From assembly GCA_949358305.1 (NCBI GenBank), contig OX442314.1, positions 46,508,581-46,572,580 of the forward strand: a stretch of DNA of 64,000 bases, written 5' to 3'. The translations under genes and the position numbers were made by a program. This document shows positions 11,401-20,626 of the stretch, one piece after another (position 1 is the stretch's first letter; each line of letters begins with the position of its first letter). The notes under the pieces were generated by a model, which saw only the letters and a list, made by a program, of their open reading frames with translations, had not been told where the DNA came from and did no database searches. Origin of the DNA: Strigamia acuminata. Lineage: Eukaryota > Arthropoda > Chilopoda > Geophilomorpha > Linotaeniidae.

Positions 11401-14129
11401 TATCCATAATTACTGAGTTGCCAAAAGACATTAATAGACAATTTAAGAAAATGTTCAAAGATAAATTTATTAAATCAACTTTAATTTCAGCCATTTCTCC
11501 AACTAAACCAAAGAAAGGAAAAAGGAAATCCCTCATTCCTCGTCGAATTATAGTGACCACAACACCATCAAATGCGCCAACTCAAATTGCGCAACCCACC
11601 TCAACAGCTGCGTCAACTCCAGTTGCGCAACCAACTCAACAAACAACTCCAGTAACATCACCAGTAATTTCACCTAATTCTCCATCAGTTCGTGTTTCAG
11701 TGCCACTTCGAGCGCGCAGACAACATTCGTTGATTCCGATATTAACGAAGAAAAGAGGACGACCACGTAAAATTATGATAATTCCAGTGCTCTCCCCTCG
11801 CGCCAAACGTGCTATTGCGACAAGGACTCGAGCTAGATTAAGAGATCCCACTTTAGTTCCGAAAATATCTCCGAAATTACCAAGATATGGAGCTAATATA
11901 AAGAATTGGACATTTCCTAAGCTGCTGAAAGCACAGAGAGTCGGAAAAGGCAAAAGGACGCCGAAAGCACCTCGTTCAGTGGTTTCACCCATTCCCACAG
12001 CCCTTCCTAGTCCTATTCCTGTTCCCATTCCTACTCCTACGCTCCCTGACCAACCCAATTCTCCAAGCAAATCAGAAGTTTCCATTCCTTTAGCACCAAC
12101 TCCCCTCACTTTACAACCGAAAGGACCAACCAGAAAGTCATCTGGAATCCCTTCTCATATTTTACCTCCTCGTAAAAAACCCATTTTTACACCAAAATTA
12201 ACTCCTGTTTTCAAAATACCAACTCCACTAATTCCTAGACCTAAAGGACGACCCCGAAAGTCAGCTGGAATTCCCTCTCATATTTTGCCACCAAAACCAA
12301 AACCTACACCAAAATCAACTCCTATCCAAATTCCAAATTTTCCTACACCTTCTCCCACGCAATCCATTCCAATATCGCAATCTCCTATTCCTCCAACCTC
12401 TCCTGCGTCTTCGCCGTCAACGACAACTGATACAGCACCGACTGTGCCACCAGTGTTTGACCCCGGACCTGGGCCTTCTGGACACCAACTCCCCGATGGA
12501 TACCCTTCCGAGCCGGACTCCGACATGTCGTCATCTGACACAGACAGTTTTAGCCCGATTCGGGATTTTCCTTCGCCGGTGGAATATCCAGTGCCAAGAG
12601 GTGGAACGCCTCGAACTCCGACAAGGTTACGCCCGAGATCTGAACGAACATTTACAGAATCAGACAGAAGGCTCACCGAAGCGGAGCAACAAGCTGAATT
12701 GGAACACGATCCACCTATTGAACATCCACCCTTTGAAATGCTGCCAGACGCCGCTGAAATAATAGCCGCACAGAGACAAGATCCGTGGTCGCGTGAGTTG
12801 ATATATTACTTGACTGCTCAAATGCTGCCGGTCGATCCAGTCGAAGCTGCGCAAGTTCAAAAAGGCGCGCAAAATTTTGGTATGCATAAAGATATGTTGT
12901 GTCGTTTTCCACCAGTTCATATTAATGAAATACGCAAAAGGCGTCAAATTTATCTCCCCTTAGAATTGCGCGAACGATATTTCCGCGCAATGCATTACCC
13001 CCCAGTAGTGGGACACATGGGAAGAGAAAAAACCCTCCATCGTTTAAAGACGCGTGTATATTGGCCCAAAATGAGAGAAGATGTTCAAACTTGGATCCAG
13101 GTTTGCGAGGCTTGTCAACGCGCGAAACCATTAAATCGCCTGCCTTATGGCAAAATGATAATGTCGAGAGCGTGCCACTTGTTCTCTGCAATATACATTG
13201 ATTACTATGGCAAAAAACCACGTTCAGTGGGCGGCCATTGCTACGCCTTTGTAATGGTCGACTCAGCGAGTCGTTGGTTAGACGTAAGACTAACAGAAGA
13301 TTCGACTATCGCAACTTCAGTTGCGCAAATTCAGAAATTTACGAAACGCTGGGGTTTCCCCAAAATCATTATCAGCGACAATGCCCCCGCGTTCAGGTCA
13401 CCTGAGTTTCGCAGCCAAATCCAACAATTAGGCGCAGTAAATCGCTACACTGCAGCGTACCACCCCCAAGGCAACATTGCCGAACGCCTGAACCAATCCT
13501 TAAAGAACTGCATTTTAGCTTACATAGACGACCACGACAGGTGGGATGTAAATATCGGTTATTTTGTTTTGGCAATCAATTCGGCGTACCAAATTTCGTT
13601 AAAGTATTCTCCATTTAAGCTAGTTACAGGCCAAGAAGCCAGATTCCCTGGTGATATTGATAGTGACACAGATGACGGGGAACCTTTACCACCATCTGAG
13701 GCTGAAAACCTCCATGAGCAAATGCGCACCATGCGAGAAAGGGCGATGAACAATTTGCGCGAATCCCAGATCCGCCACAAAAAATGGTTCGATTTAAAAC
13801 GTCGCGCTCACGACTTTCGCCCTGGCGATTGGGTAACGTTGCGCAATCGACAACCCTCTTCCGCCGACAGACAGTTTGCAGCAGGCTTACGCCAGCGAAC
13901 TGAAGGAGTCTATATCATTCACAAATTGGTGGGCCCCAATACTGTCATCTTAATGGACCAAAATGGCAGAAAAACACAACCGTACAACGTTGTAGAGCTT
14001 CGCCATTGGCATTTTGCGCAAATTAATTTCCTAACCCTGAAAGATGTCGAAATCATCGACAAGCATGTCGAAAATTATACTGCTAACACACTAGATATTT
14101 TTACTGCTTATTTTCTTTCTTTCAAATAA
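8370..14129 (+). CDS. pol: Pol polyprotein of giant Gypsy (PR-RT-RNaseH-linker-IN)
   Basis: Open from 8370 in the -1 frame relative to gag; it has no own start near the overlap, so it is presumably made by -1 frameshifting between 8370 and 8478. Counting from 8379: aspartic protease with LLDSGAQTC (D about 213); RT with SIIDGREAFHQI and YIDD (about 709-712); RNase H with LQTDAS (about 857). A proline/serine/threonine-rich linker of some 470 residues carries AT-hook-like KKRGRPRK and KGRPRK and a duplicated IPSHILPP block. The integrase has an HHCC finger (about 1537-1590) and a DDE core in IDYYG, SDNAPAF and AERLN. The linker is unusual. No inactivating change is seen in catalytic motifs. Confidence 0.9.
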   Translation, partial: KRNLAPYLSCVLQSFREAGKLRRPEVPTTGGARPQVNQPVSTSVKRVESTRRAPPDITLDENISDRIIPTTTTPSITPSESKPGISVASSTPSSSSPIVTNQRKTSVLQPVAFQLASGPVSKSTALQAATAQKQITKNVSKNFKIPIIKTTSSANSAKAPEEVIAPMKVSFVMLTSEELKESQEPIIEITRADRLRREAPCVKISWANVSFTALLDSGAQTCIMSEELFQQLHEKMGLEFINLHEKVQVASGHVVTASKSVTLALRAPLGVVKFVCLVLPDAKNDLILGRDFNQAVGATIDHGRSQWSLAGSDKIRKFVTYEDAKKSESILVFPMAPEELDKSATPLAKISEIVPNKILKKPAPPSDINCVLLFHQPLKNEVFEYPNDDSQRQVKTIRHRSRTTWSNVWSPKRKETSRTSSKVKKTISRKLTLSQFRRLRRLRHKLNVIRPIAKQLIAQRAKDINDKKKLINDSRTTAQPINGENDSNSNIYNVNFLQYQPSENPTDLDWIYHQLWNKLSVMQIKLLIETLQPISQIFREEIGLCNNTEYEVNLKPDFRPIHVPVRPVNPAKKAIIDKYLDKKLQQGIIRRSQSDCAVAPVVVPKKTGEWRTAMDFRPINAQTIPDVYPLPVIDNIFAYLGGAHWFSIIDGREAFHQIGVRKGDERFLAFITHRGLFEYVRMPFGPINGPATLQRAMNKTLAKYLYKFVFVYIDDVIIFSKTFEEHVQHLRLVLEELFDAGFTMNANKTELCQQRLEVLGHIVESGQISPNPKKVSAIQNYPAPTNLRELQRFKGMVGYYQSFIANFSKTSEVFRPLLKKDAVWHWNEAQQEAFDYLKDQIATPTLKRRFPSWKKPFILQTDASYSGLGSALMQLNDAGERIPIAFASRALNSAEKNYNVTEIECLAAVWAVKRFRAYLEMMPFYLESDHRSLKWLFQQREPTGRLARWVLSLSEYKFTFLHCSGCKNRVADALSRAPVDPPEHDEEDDSPLVDEACYTAYFDDCNQWPALSIITELPKDINRQFKKMFKDKFIKSTLISAISPTKPKKGKRKSLIPRRIIVTTTPSNAPTQIAQPTSTAASTPVAQPTQQTTPVTSPVISPNSPSVRVSVPLRARRQHSLIPILTKKRGRPRKIMIIPVLSPRAKRAIATRTRARLRDPTLVPKISPKLPRYGANIKNWTFPKLLKAQRVGKGKRTPKAPRSVVSPIPTALPSPIPVPIPTPTLPDQPNSPSKSEVSIPLAPTPLTLQPKGPTRKSSGIPSHILPPRKKPIFTPKLTPVFKIPTPLIPRPKGRPRKSAGIPSHILPPKPKPTPKSTPIQIPNFPTPSPTQSIPISQSPIPPTSPASSPSTTTDTAPTVPPVFDPGPGPSGHQLPDGYPSEPDSDMSSSDTDSFSPIRDFPSPVEYPVPRGGTPRTPTRLRPRSERTFTESDRRLTEAEQQAELEHDPPIEHPPFEMLPDAAEIIAAQRQDPWSRELIYYLTAQMLPVDPVEAAQVQKGAQNFGMHKDMLCRFPPVHINEIRKRRQIYLPLELRERYFRAMHYPPVVGHMGREKTLHRLKTRVYWPKMREDVQTWIQVCEACQRAKPLNRLPYGKMIMSRACHLFSAIYIDYYGKKPRSVGGHCYAFVMVDSASRWLDVRLTEDSTIATSVAQIQKFTKRWGFPKIIISDNAPAFRSPEFRSQIQQLGAVNRYTAAYHPQGNIAERLNQSLKNCILAYIDDHDRWDVNIGYFVLAINSAYQISLKYSPFKLVTGQEARFPGDIDSDTDDGEPLPPSEAENLHEQMRTMRERAMNNLRESQIRHKKWFDLKRRAHDFRPGDWVTLRNRQPSSADRQFAAGLRQRTEGVYIIHKLVGPNTVILMDQNGRKTQPYNVVELRHWHFAQINFLTLKDVEIIDKHVENYTANTLDIFTAYFLSFK

Positions 14130-14147
14130 TTTTTTCTATTTATTTTT

Positions 14148-14190
14148 CAAAAAAAAAAAAAAAAAAAAAAAAAGAAAAACAAAAAAAAAA
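14148..14190 (+). repeat. Internal A-rich tract after pol
   Basis: About 43 bp, almost only A on the coding strand, some 20 bp after the pol stop. It could be a simple slippage tract or the scar of a captured, polyadenylated sequence; nothing decides between these. Confidence 0.7.
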
Positions 14191-14811
14191 AACCGAAAGT
14201 AATCCGGTGTAATTTCATCGTAACTTTGTAAAAAATTTCATTTATGTTTTATGTTTCTTTATTCTTAAATATTTTATGTTTTATGTTATTCGTTTTACGT
14301 TTCTTATTTGTTCATTTCAAAATTGACTAAGTCCATTTCCAGTGAGGACAAAATTGCCCACTAGAGTGTGACACTTTTAATTGCATTTTCAAAACACCAC
14401 GTGTTTAGATTATTTATTTTCCTAATTTATTATTTCAACCTAGTTATATGTACCTATGTGTGTTCAGATTTGCATATGCTAAACCTTCTCATTGAAGATC
14501 AATGTTAAAATTGACTATTTCTTCTAGAACATTCATTTACGATCTTTCGTTAACTTCCAATTCTTCACACTAGAGTTCGTCGTTCTATTGAAACAGTTAC
14601 GACTATAGTCTCTAACACCCACACTTTATACCCATGTGCTTTTATGACACCTGTGTGAGAAAGTTCTCGAAGCGTTCGACACTTGTGCACTTTTCTTCTT
14701 TGGATTAACATCATGTGTTGAATTTCGTGTGTTATGTTTTGTGCGCGTTCATTAGTTGCGCAATTCTAATTGTAAGTAACATTTGTGATATGTTCATTGT
14801 TTCAATTTGTG

Positions 14812-14818
14812 TATATAA
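14812..14818 (+). promoter_or_regulatory. TATA-like box before third ORF
   Basis: TATATAA sits 50 bp before the ATG of the third frame, in an 730-bp noncoding gap after pol. It would suit an internal promoter for a separate mRNA; splicing from the leader is the alternative. Confidence 0.3.
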
Positions 14819-14867
14819 CCCCAATGATTGAAATCAATTAGGCACAATTACATCTCGTTGAGACAAC

Positions 14868-16544
14868 ATGGCCGAAAAGCATGTGTGTCGTTGCAAAGAG
14901 GATTTTCCGGGCGAACCCTACCCGAAGAACTTTGCCGAACCGCCGCTCCACGCAGTCGGGCCGCCCAAATTTCCATGCTGGCATCCGAACGACCCCCGTG
15001 AACACAGCTTTCCAAACTTTGAGATATGCCCGGTTTGTTCCGGATACGGGTACGAATTGGTTGTTTCAGGCGCGGATAAGACTTGCCGAGCGTGTGACGG
15101 GCGGGGTGATCTTCGACGCGGATTTCATCGTGTATGGATGCGCCAGATTTATGGCTGGTGCCTCTTTCATCGTGTCCAGGACAAAGTTTACCTAATCGGG
15201 GTGGAGTTTCCACAATTTCGGCCACCAAACGGGACACCAGCTATGGTACAAAGATTCCGCGCCGGCCATTTTAAATATTGGCATCGACTCCAGCGAGAGG
15301 CAAGGCAGGCGAGAATCGTGCCGAGGAGCTGGATTTACCCGACAGCCGAGTTAATGCGCGTTACGTTTGCGCAAGTGCCAAACCTGCTCGCCGACGAAAT
15401 CGCCGGTTTGGACCCGATGGACCAAGAGCAGCGGGAAGTTGACGAAGCGCAACCGACGTTGCCCCAATTCTTCCACAGTTTCCCTGGGACCGATGCGAGT
15501 CTTCAAGAGCAGATCAGCATTGCATTGGAGTCGCTGGGAGACCTCGCCACTATCGACGACAACACCGACACTGCGCTGCCATACTTCTACCAGCGTAAAC
15601 CACCATGCTCGATGAATCGAAATCCGAATCGAGAGCAGCAACTAGCCATCAAGGTGCGCAACACTTTGGCATCCTCATCGTCTGCGCTCCCACATGATCC
15701 TACTCGAGACACGGAGACAGAACAATTCGTGCCCAGACCTTCGGCCGAGACGATCGCCAAAGCAGCCGAAAAGATGGCGACACTCACCATTACCACCAAA
15801 GAGGACACCGAAAGTTTGTACTCTAATTCCACTGTGTCTAATGTTGAATTTTCAACCCCACCAACAGAAATGGCGCTACGACCAGTGCCACAACTGCAGT
15901 TTATTCCCGAATCACCAGTGTTAGCGGACGATTCTGCGCAAGAAACATTGCGCAAAGAGAGCATGGACGATTCTCAACAATCCGTTGCCGCCGCTAGACT
16001 TCCAGAATTCGACGCACAATCCACAATGAGTGTGACCCCGTCGATTCTGGACATCACCAACGAAATTCGTGGTAGTGTTCCCACCGCTAAAATAAGTGAC
16101 GTCCGCAGACTTGAACGAAAGATGATTGACATCCGGGATATCGATATTCCGTCTGCCAAAACTGACTTTTCCCGACCACGCAATCCACGAGCTGTTAACA
16201 CTCAGCCACGCGGACCGCCACTGAGCGCCAGACCGACACCAGTAGCAAAAGCGCAATTATCAGCGTCAACACCAAATTCATCAATTTCTAACCCCGATAC
16301 TGACAATTCAAATATTAATGAAAATTTATCTGCCGATCTTTTTCCAGCTTCAACTGTTTCCGCTGCCTCGGCTGATGTACTTTCACAAACTTACACAATC
16401 TCGCCGATCGCACCAGCGACTAAAGTTCCATCGTGCCAACAAGTAAAACTTTCAAAAGTTCCGACTCTGCCGGTGACGCCGATTACTTATGCGCAATTCC
16501 CTGGGCGCAACGTAAACACAACAACGTCGTCCGGCGCAGTGTAA
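14868..16544 (+). pseudogene. Third ORF of giant Gypsy, N-terminal part with DnaJ-like CxxCxGxG motifs
   Basis: 558 codons from ATG at 14868. The first 100 residues are rich in C and H and contain CPVCSGYGY and, 18 residues on, CRACDGRGD, two CxxCxGxG-type motifs like those of the DnaJ cysteine-rich domain. The rest is long, P/S/T-rich and probably disordered. The stop lies within the MITE that begins at 16537, so the native frame was longer. The position is that of env in errantiviruses, but there is no signal peptide, fusion peptide or membrane anchor, so an envelope role is unlikely. Function is unknown; zinc binding is inferred from the cysteines. Confidence 0.65.
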
Positions 16545-16873
16545 TCCATCGGGTACCCGTACCCGTAACCGTAACCGTACCCGCCCGTACCCGTAGGGTA
16601 CGGGCGGGTAACGGGTATAGATCTCCCGCGACTCCCGGTTACGCGTCGGGTACGTTTTTTGGACGTTCGCAACGTGGTGCTAACATACAGACTTTGAATT
16701 ATAAAAACAGCATCACAAGCAAAAACGCTTGATTTGATTGCGATCGGGTATGGGTACGGGTAGGGTAGGGTGTGTACGGGTATGGGTAGGGTAGGGTACG
16801 GGTAAGAAATTTTAATGGGGGACGGGTAACGGGCGGGTAACGGGTACAGTTTTTCCGCCGATGGATTACACTG
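16537..16873. mobile_element. hAT-type MITE inserted in third ORF (337 bp)
   Basis: Ends are perfect 16-bp inverted repeats, CAGTGTAATCCATCGG and its complement. It is flanked by an 8-bp direct repeat GTCCGGCG (16529-16536 and 16874-16881). CAGTG ends and 8-bp duplications are hallmarks of the hAT superfamily. The interior is a GGGTACGGGT-like simple repeat in both orientations plus a short AT-rich core, with no transposase. Confidence 0.93.
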
Positions 16874-16892
16874 GTCCGGCGCCAACTTTAAC

Positions 16893-18038
16893 ATGTCGAC
16901 CACAACGGCAGCCACCGCGAAAATTCCGGTAACGTCGACTCTCGTGTCGGACTCATCACCTTATCGATCCCGACTCGACTGCGCAATTCCAAACATCGGA
17001 CCTGGACTTTCATTCAAAAGGGTCGCTTCGCGATGTGAGTTAGCCTATGACAAGTATGGAGTGACCCAAAAACCCGTCAACTCGTTGGAAGTCGTAGAGG
17101 AATTCTTGCGAAAATTCGAGGTCCAGATCACCATCAAGGGACCTGGAGTTTCCCAGACCCGCTTCCAAATTCCATGGAAAGCTTGGAACACTTTGATCAC
17201 TTTCATGATGGTCGAAGATTTCAGCGTCTACCAAGGAGATTTTCGTGTGACTCAAAAAGAGATGATGGACAGACGGCCCCACATTGCGCGACAGGTTGAA
17301 AAACGAATGTCCGAGTGTAGCACGTACGACTCCGAGACGGCAGTTGAGATCCTGATATGGACGCTTCATCGCGAGATTTCCGTCTATCTTTACAAAGTCC
17401 AGGACACCAGGGACTATCACAACATGATGGAGGAGAAAAGACGCCAAGAGCGAGACGCGGAACACGAGTTGGAGAAAACTCGAGTTGCAGAAGCCCACCG
17501 CCACGCCGCCGAACGTGAAGCTCGTGAACAAGCGGAAAAAGAGGAAGAAAAGAGACGGTCGGACGAATTGCGCCTTCAGGAATTGCGCAATTTGATGACA
17601 GATTCAGGATTTTACCCGATGACGGCACCATCTATTCCACCGGCCCAAGGATCGCAAATTTGGGATGACACGCCCCCTCGCATCACTCTGGAGCTGCTCC
17701 CTAGCCTTTTGCCTCCGGCTGCGGTCGAGTGCAATTTTGCAAATGCAAATGGACCGTGCCTCCAATTTGGGATGTCCGCCGCATCTGTCCGACAACTTTT
17801 CCAGTCCCTCGCGTCTGCAGACCTACGCATGAGTCCGGAGGAGGCTAAACCACTCCTCAATTCGCTGTATCGCCGATACGGAGAACTCTTCTTGGACCAT
17901 TGTAAGGCTGAGATTAACCGGCAGGGTGCCACCAACTACCGAGATGCAATGAGAGTTGTAGTCAACGTAGCGTTGAATATGATTAAGTCATTTCGAATGC
18001 CAACACCTTACCGCACCTTGTCAGGTAATTCTCAATAA
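16893..18038 (+). pseudogene. Third ORF of giant Gypsy, C-terminal part with coiled coil
   Basis: 381 codons from an ATG at 16893 just after the MITE. It is in the same frame as the 14868 frame once the MITE and one copy of its 8-bp duplication are discounted, so the two halves are one ancestral gene of about 940 codons. A charged helical stretch rich in E, R, K and A at about residues 175-230 looks like a coiled coil, and a mostly alpha-helical C-terminal region follows. No family is recognised. Whether the downstream half is still translated from its own ATG is unknown. Confidence 0.65.
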
Positions 18039-18204
18039 ACAATAACAATTTCTTTAAATAGATATTCTACGGGACAACAACATCGTCACTCGGAAAACCG
18101 TAGGACTACCCATTATGCGCCACCATTCTCTTTGCGCAATTAAACCAACAAATCACCACCAAAAAGTGTATTTCATCACTTCTACTCGTTCAACGATGTG
18201 AGAA

Positions 18205-18530
18205 TACTTCCTTACAGCGCCCGTGTAAAATTTCTCATCTGAGTTACGGAACTGGTCTTATTCTCATCCTCACATATGAGTTAGAAGTAACGTATATTTC
18301 ATCTCAGCTATTCGTTTAGTGTCCCAAGAACAACTCCTTATAGCGCCCGCCTAAAATTTCTCTACGGAGTTGCGGAACTGGTTTTGTTTCTCGCCACCAT
18401 GATGGATGCGAGTGAAATATTTCATCATACAAATTCATCTCACACGTCCTAGAGCATCAATTTCTTATAGCGCCCTCCTAAAATTTCTCTACGGAGTTGA
18501 GGAACTGATTTTGTGTTCTGGCCGTTGTGG
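18205..18530 (+). repeat. Three imperfect ~127-bp direct repeats in the 3' region of giant Gypsy
   Basis: The core TTATAGCGCCCGCCTAAAAT recurs near 18212, 18338 and 18465, each followed by a TTTCTC..GGAGTTGCGGAACTGG-like segment. Spacing is about 127 bp. It lies between the third ORF and the 3' LTR, where transport or packaging signals are found in other retroelements. Confidence 0.7.
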
Positions 18531-19833
18531 TTGTGTTTCTCATCATCATCATTTTGTGTTAAGTGTTCTTCAACAAGTGTAATATTCCACAGACTGCTGG
18601 AAACATTTATTGCGCAAATTTATCTGATATTCATCACCGCCGGATAAGTGCTCCAAAAGTGAAGTGTTAATTTTATTATGTTTATTTTTAAATACTTTAG
18701 CATGAACAGTTAGCCGAACAATTACGAGACTTTTATTTGCTATAGTGTTTTCTCCATTATTATTATTTTTCATTATTATAATTTTATTATACTGTGATAC
18801 TTTTGAATTTAAGTCCTGACTTATTCCAGAAATTATTCTAATTTTTAAATTCCCTCAAGACTGAGATGATTAAGTTTAATTTAAGTTTTGTATCATTTGA
18901 ATTACTGGAATGAGTCATGATAGTGATAATTATTTGTGATACTCTTAACTGTGATATATTAGTGTGATTTTTCAAATTTAGTATTTATTCAATTTTCATA
19001 ATGCCTAATATTTCTAACCGTGATAATTTTCCCGTGGCAACCGGTCCGGTTGTGCATGAGGATACCTTTATCCCCATTTTTATTATTTTCCTTTAATGAT
19101 TCCAAATAGTGTCATATTTATATTTTTTGTTTATCGCGCCAACATTGCGCAATTTTCATATTTTCTGTTTATTTCTCCCATCATTCCTTATATACCTACC
19201 TGATGTTAAGTCTACATTCATGTATTGTATCCCTTACCTTGTTTTGTTTTGCGCATTCATTTGCGCCTTGTTCCTAAAAAAAGGTATCCAATCCGAATAA
19301 AACCCCCTGTTCGTAAGATAAACTCTCTTGTGACGTTCTTTCTTTGTATTATTTTTCGTGTTTAAAATTTATACGCGTGGAAATTTATTGCTTCGTTTTA
19401 CAAAGCAAATGGGTAAAATAATTTTATTGTGATGACTTAAATTGAATTTAAAGTGTATAGCCTCGAGTCCGTCCTATCCTAAAAAATTTAGTCTTGTCTT
19501 CGTCCTTTAAAATTGTTTAATCTTTATTCGATGAGTTTTATACGATTTATTTGAAAATGTTTGTTTATTATTCCTAACCTTATTGATTTATGATTTACAA
19601 GTCGGTCGGTGAATTATTTTCAAGCTTCCTGATGAGTTAATTTTTGATTTTTGTTATTATTATTTATCTGGTGACGACCCCTAAATTCTCATAATCATCA
19701 TATTTAATCAAGAGTATGTTAATCTAGACATTTACTTCATTATGTTAACCAAGATTTGATTGTATTTATTATTGTATTGTTTTGAGTGAGTCTCTCTCTC
19801 TTTGCCTTTATTCAACAATCATAATAAAGGTTT

Positions 19834-19846
19834 AAGGGGAGGGGGA
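19834..19846 (+). other. Polypurine tract of giant Gypsy
   Basis: AAGGGGAGGGGGA directly abuts the 3' LTR, as expected for plus-strand priming. Confidence 0.8.
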
Positions 19847-20520
19847 TGTCACGGGCACGTCTACCCGCCTATTTTTATTTTAGAATAACCCAATCTTATT
19901 TCTTATAATATTTTCTTGTTTCTCTCACTTGTGATGATTCATCTCACTTACTCATCTTCATTTAATGAATGCGCAATCTGGATGATGCGCATATCATTAT
20001 TCTTAACAATTGAACTCCTATTTTCACCTTTCCACCCCCTTCTCTAATTGATCTGACCAGTCACATGACTGAGTTTTCCTCTTTCCAATCATCCTAAGTT
20101 TAATCACTTCTTCTTATGCTCTCTACTGGATAACACCAATTTCCTTTAGTAACATTTAGATTTAGTCCTCTATTATTTGCGCCTTCAACAAGCGCTCCTA
20201 CATCTAACCCTATTGCGCTATTTTCTAAGCCGTCATCTTTTATATTATCACTGCCCGATGATATCCCCTTTCCACTCTAGGTTTATATCATCGTGCTTTC
20301 ATTCTTTTACGCCTACAAACACCCGTCGTAAGCAAGGAACTGTCCAATATAAATTATGTTAGTCAAACGCGAGTATTAGGTTTCCTGAGTTTCTGGATGT
20401 CCACATTTGAAGGAAACAAGGTTTAGGGAAATCTACGAACTTTGCCCATTACTATTGCGCGAATTAGTTTTTGCGCGATATTGTTAGGAATTAATTATAC
20501 CAACAGAATTAATCGTGACA
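19847..20520 (+). repeat. 3' LTR of giant Gypsy
   Basis: 674 bp, beginning TGTCACGGGCACG and ending CGTGACA, followed by AAAC, the second copy of the target duplication. Confidence 0.95.
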
Positions 20521-20587
20521 AAACATTCAATCCTATGTCGATTCAGGCATTATATGATTTTCTTTGATTCTTTTAATTTTTTTTAAT

Positions 20588-20626
20588 GTCAATCATATCA
20601 TATCATATCATATCATATCATATCAT
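20588..20626 (+). repeat. (TCATA)n microsatellite
   Basis: About seven tandem ATCAT/TCATA units. The related repeat at 22319-22330 has only one or two units, so the expansion is local. Confidence 0.85.

Larger units (their letters stand above)
5797..20520 (+). mobile_element. Giant Gypsy-like LTR retrotransposon with third ORF (14.7 kb)
   Basis: Two LTRs of 673 and 674 bp start TGTCACG and end CGTGACA and differ, as far as I can read, by one base insertion and one substitution. Flanking AAAC on both sides is a 4-bp target duplication. Order inside: primer-binding site, gag (6571-8478), pol in the -1 frame (protease, RT, RNase H, integrase), an A-rich tract, a third frame (14868-16536 resuming at 16893-18038, split by a MITE), a long 3' untranslated part with three repeats, and a polypurine tract. 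Protease-RT-RNaseH-integrase order identifies the Gypsy (Ty3) class. The size is about twice that of common Gypsy elements. Near-identical LTRs imply a recent insertion. Confidence 0.92.

Noticed and set aside
11636-12676. Minus-strand frames of 157 and 132 codons in the pol linker
   Set aside because: G/V-rich shadows of the proline/serine-rich linker on the plus strand.
16550-16856. Interstitial telomere
   Set aside because: The G-rich repeat lies wholly inside a MITE with hAT ends and is not TTAGG.
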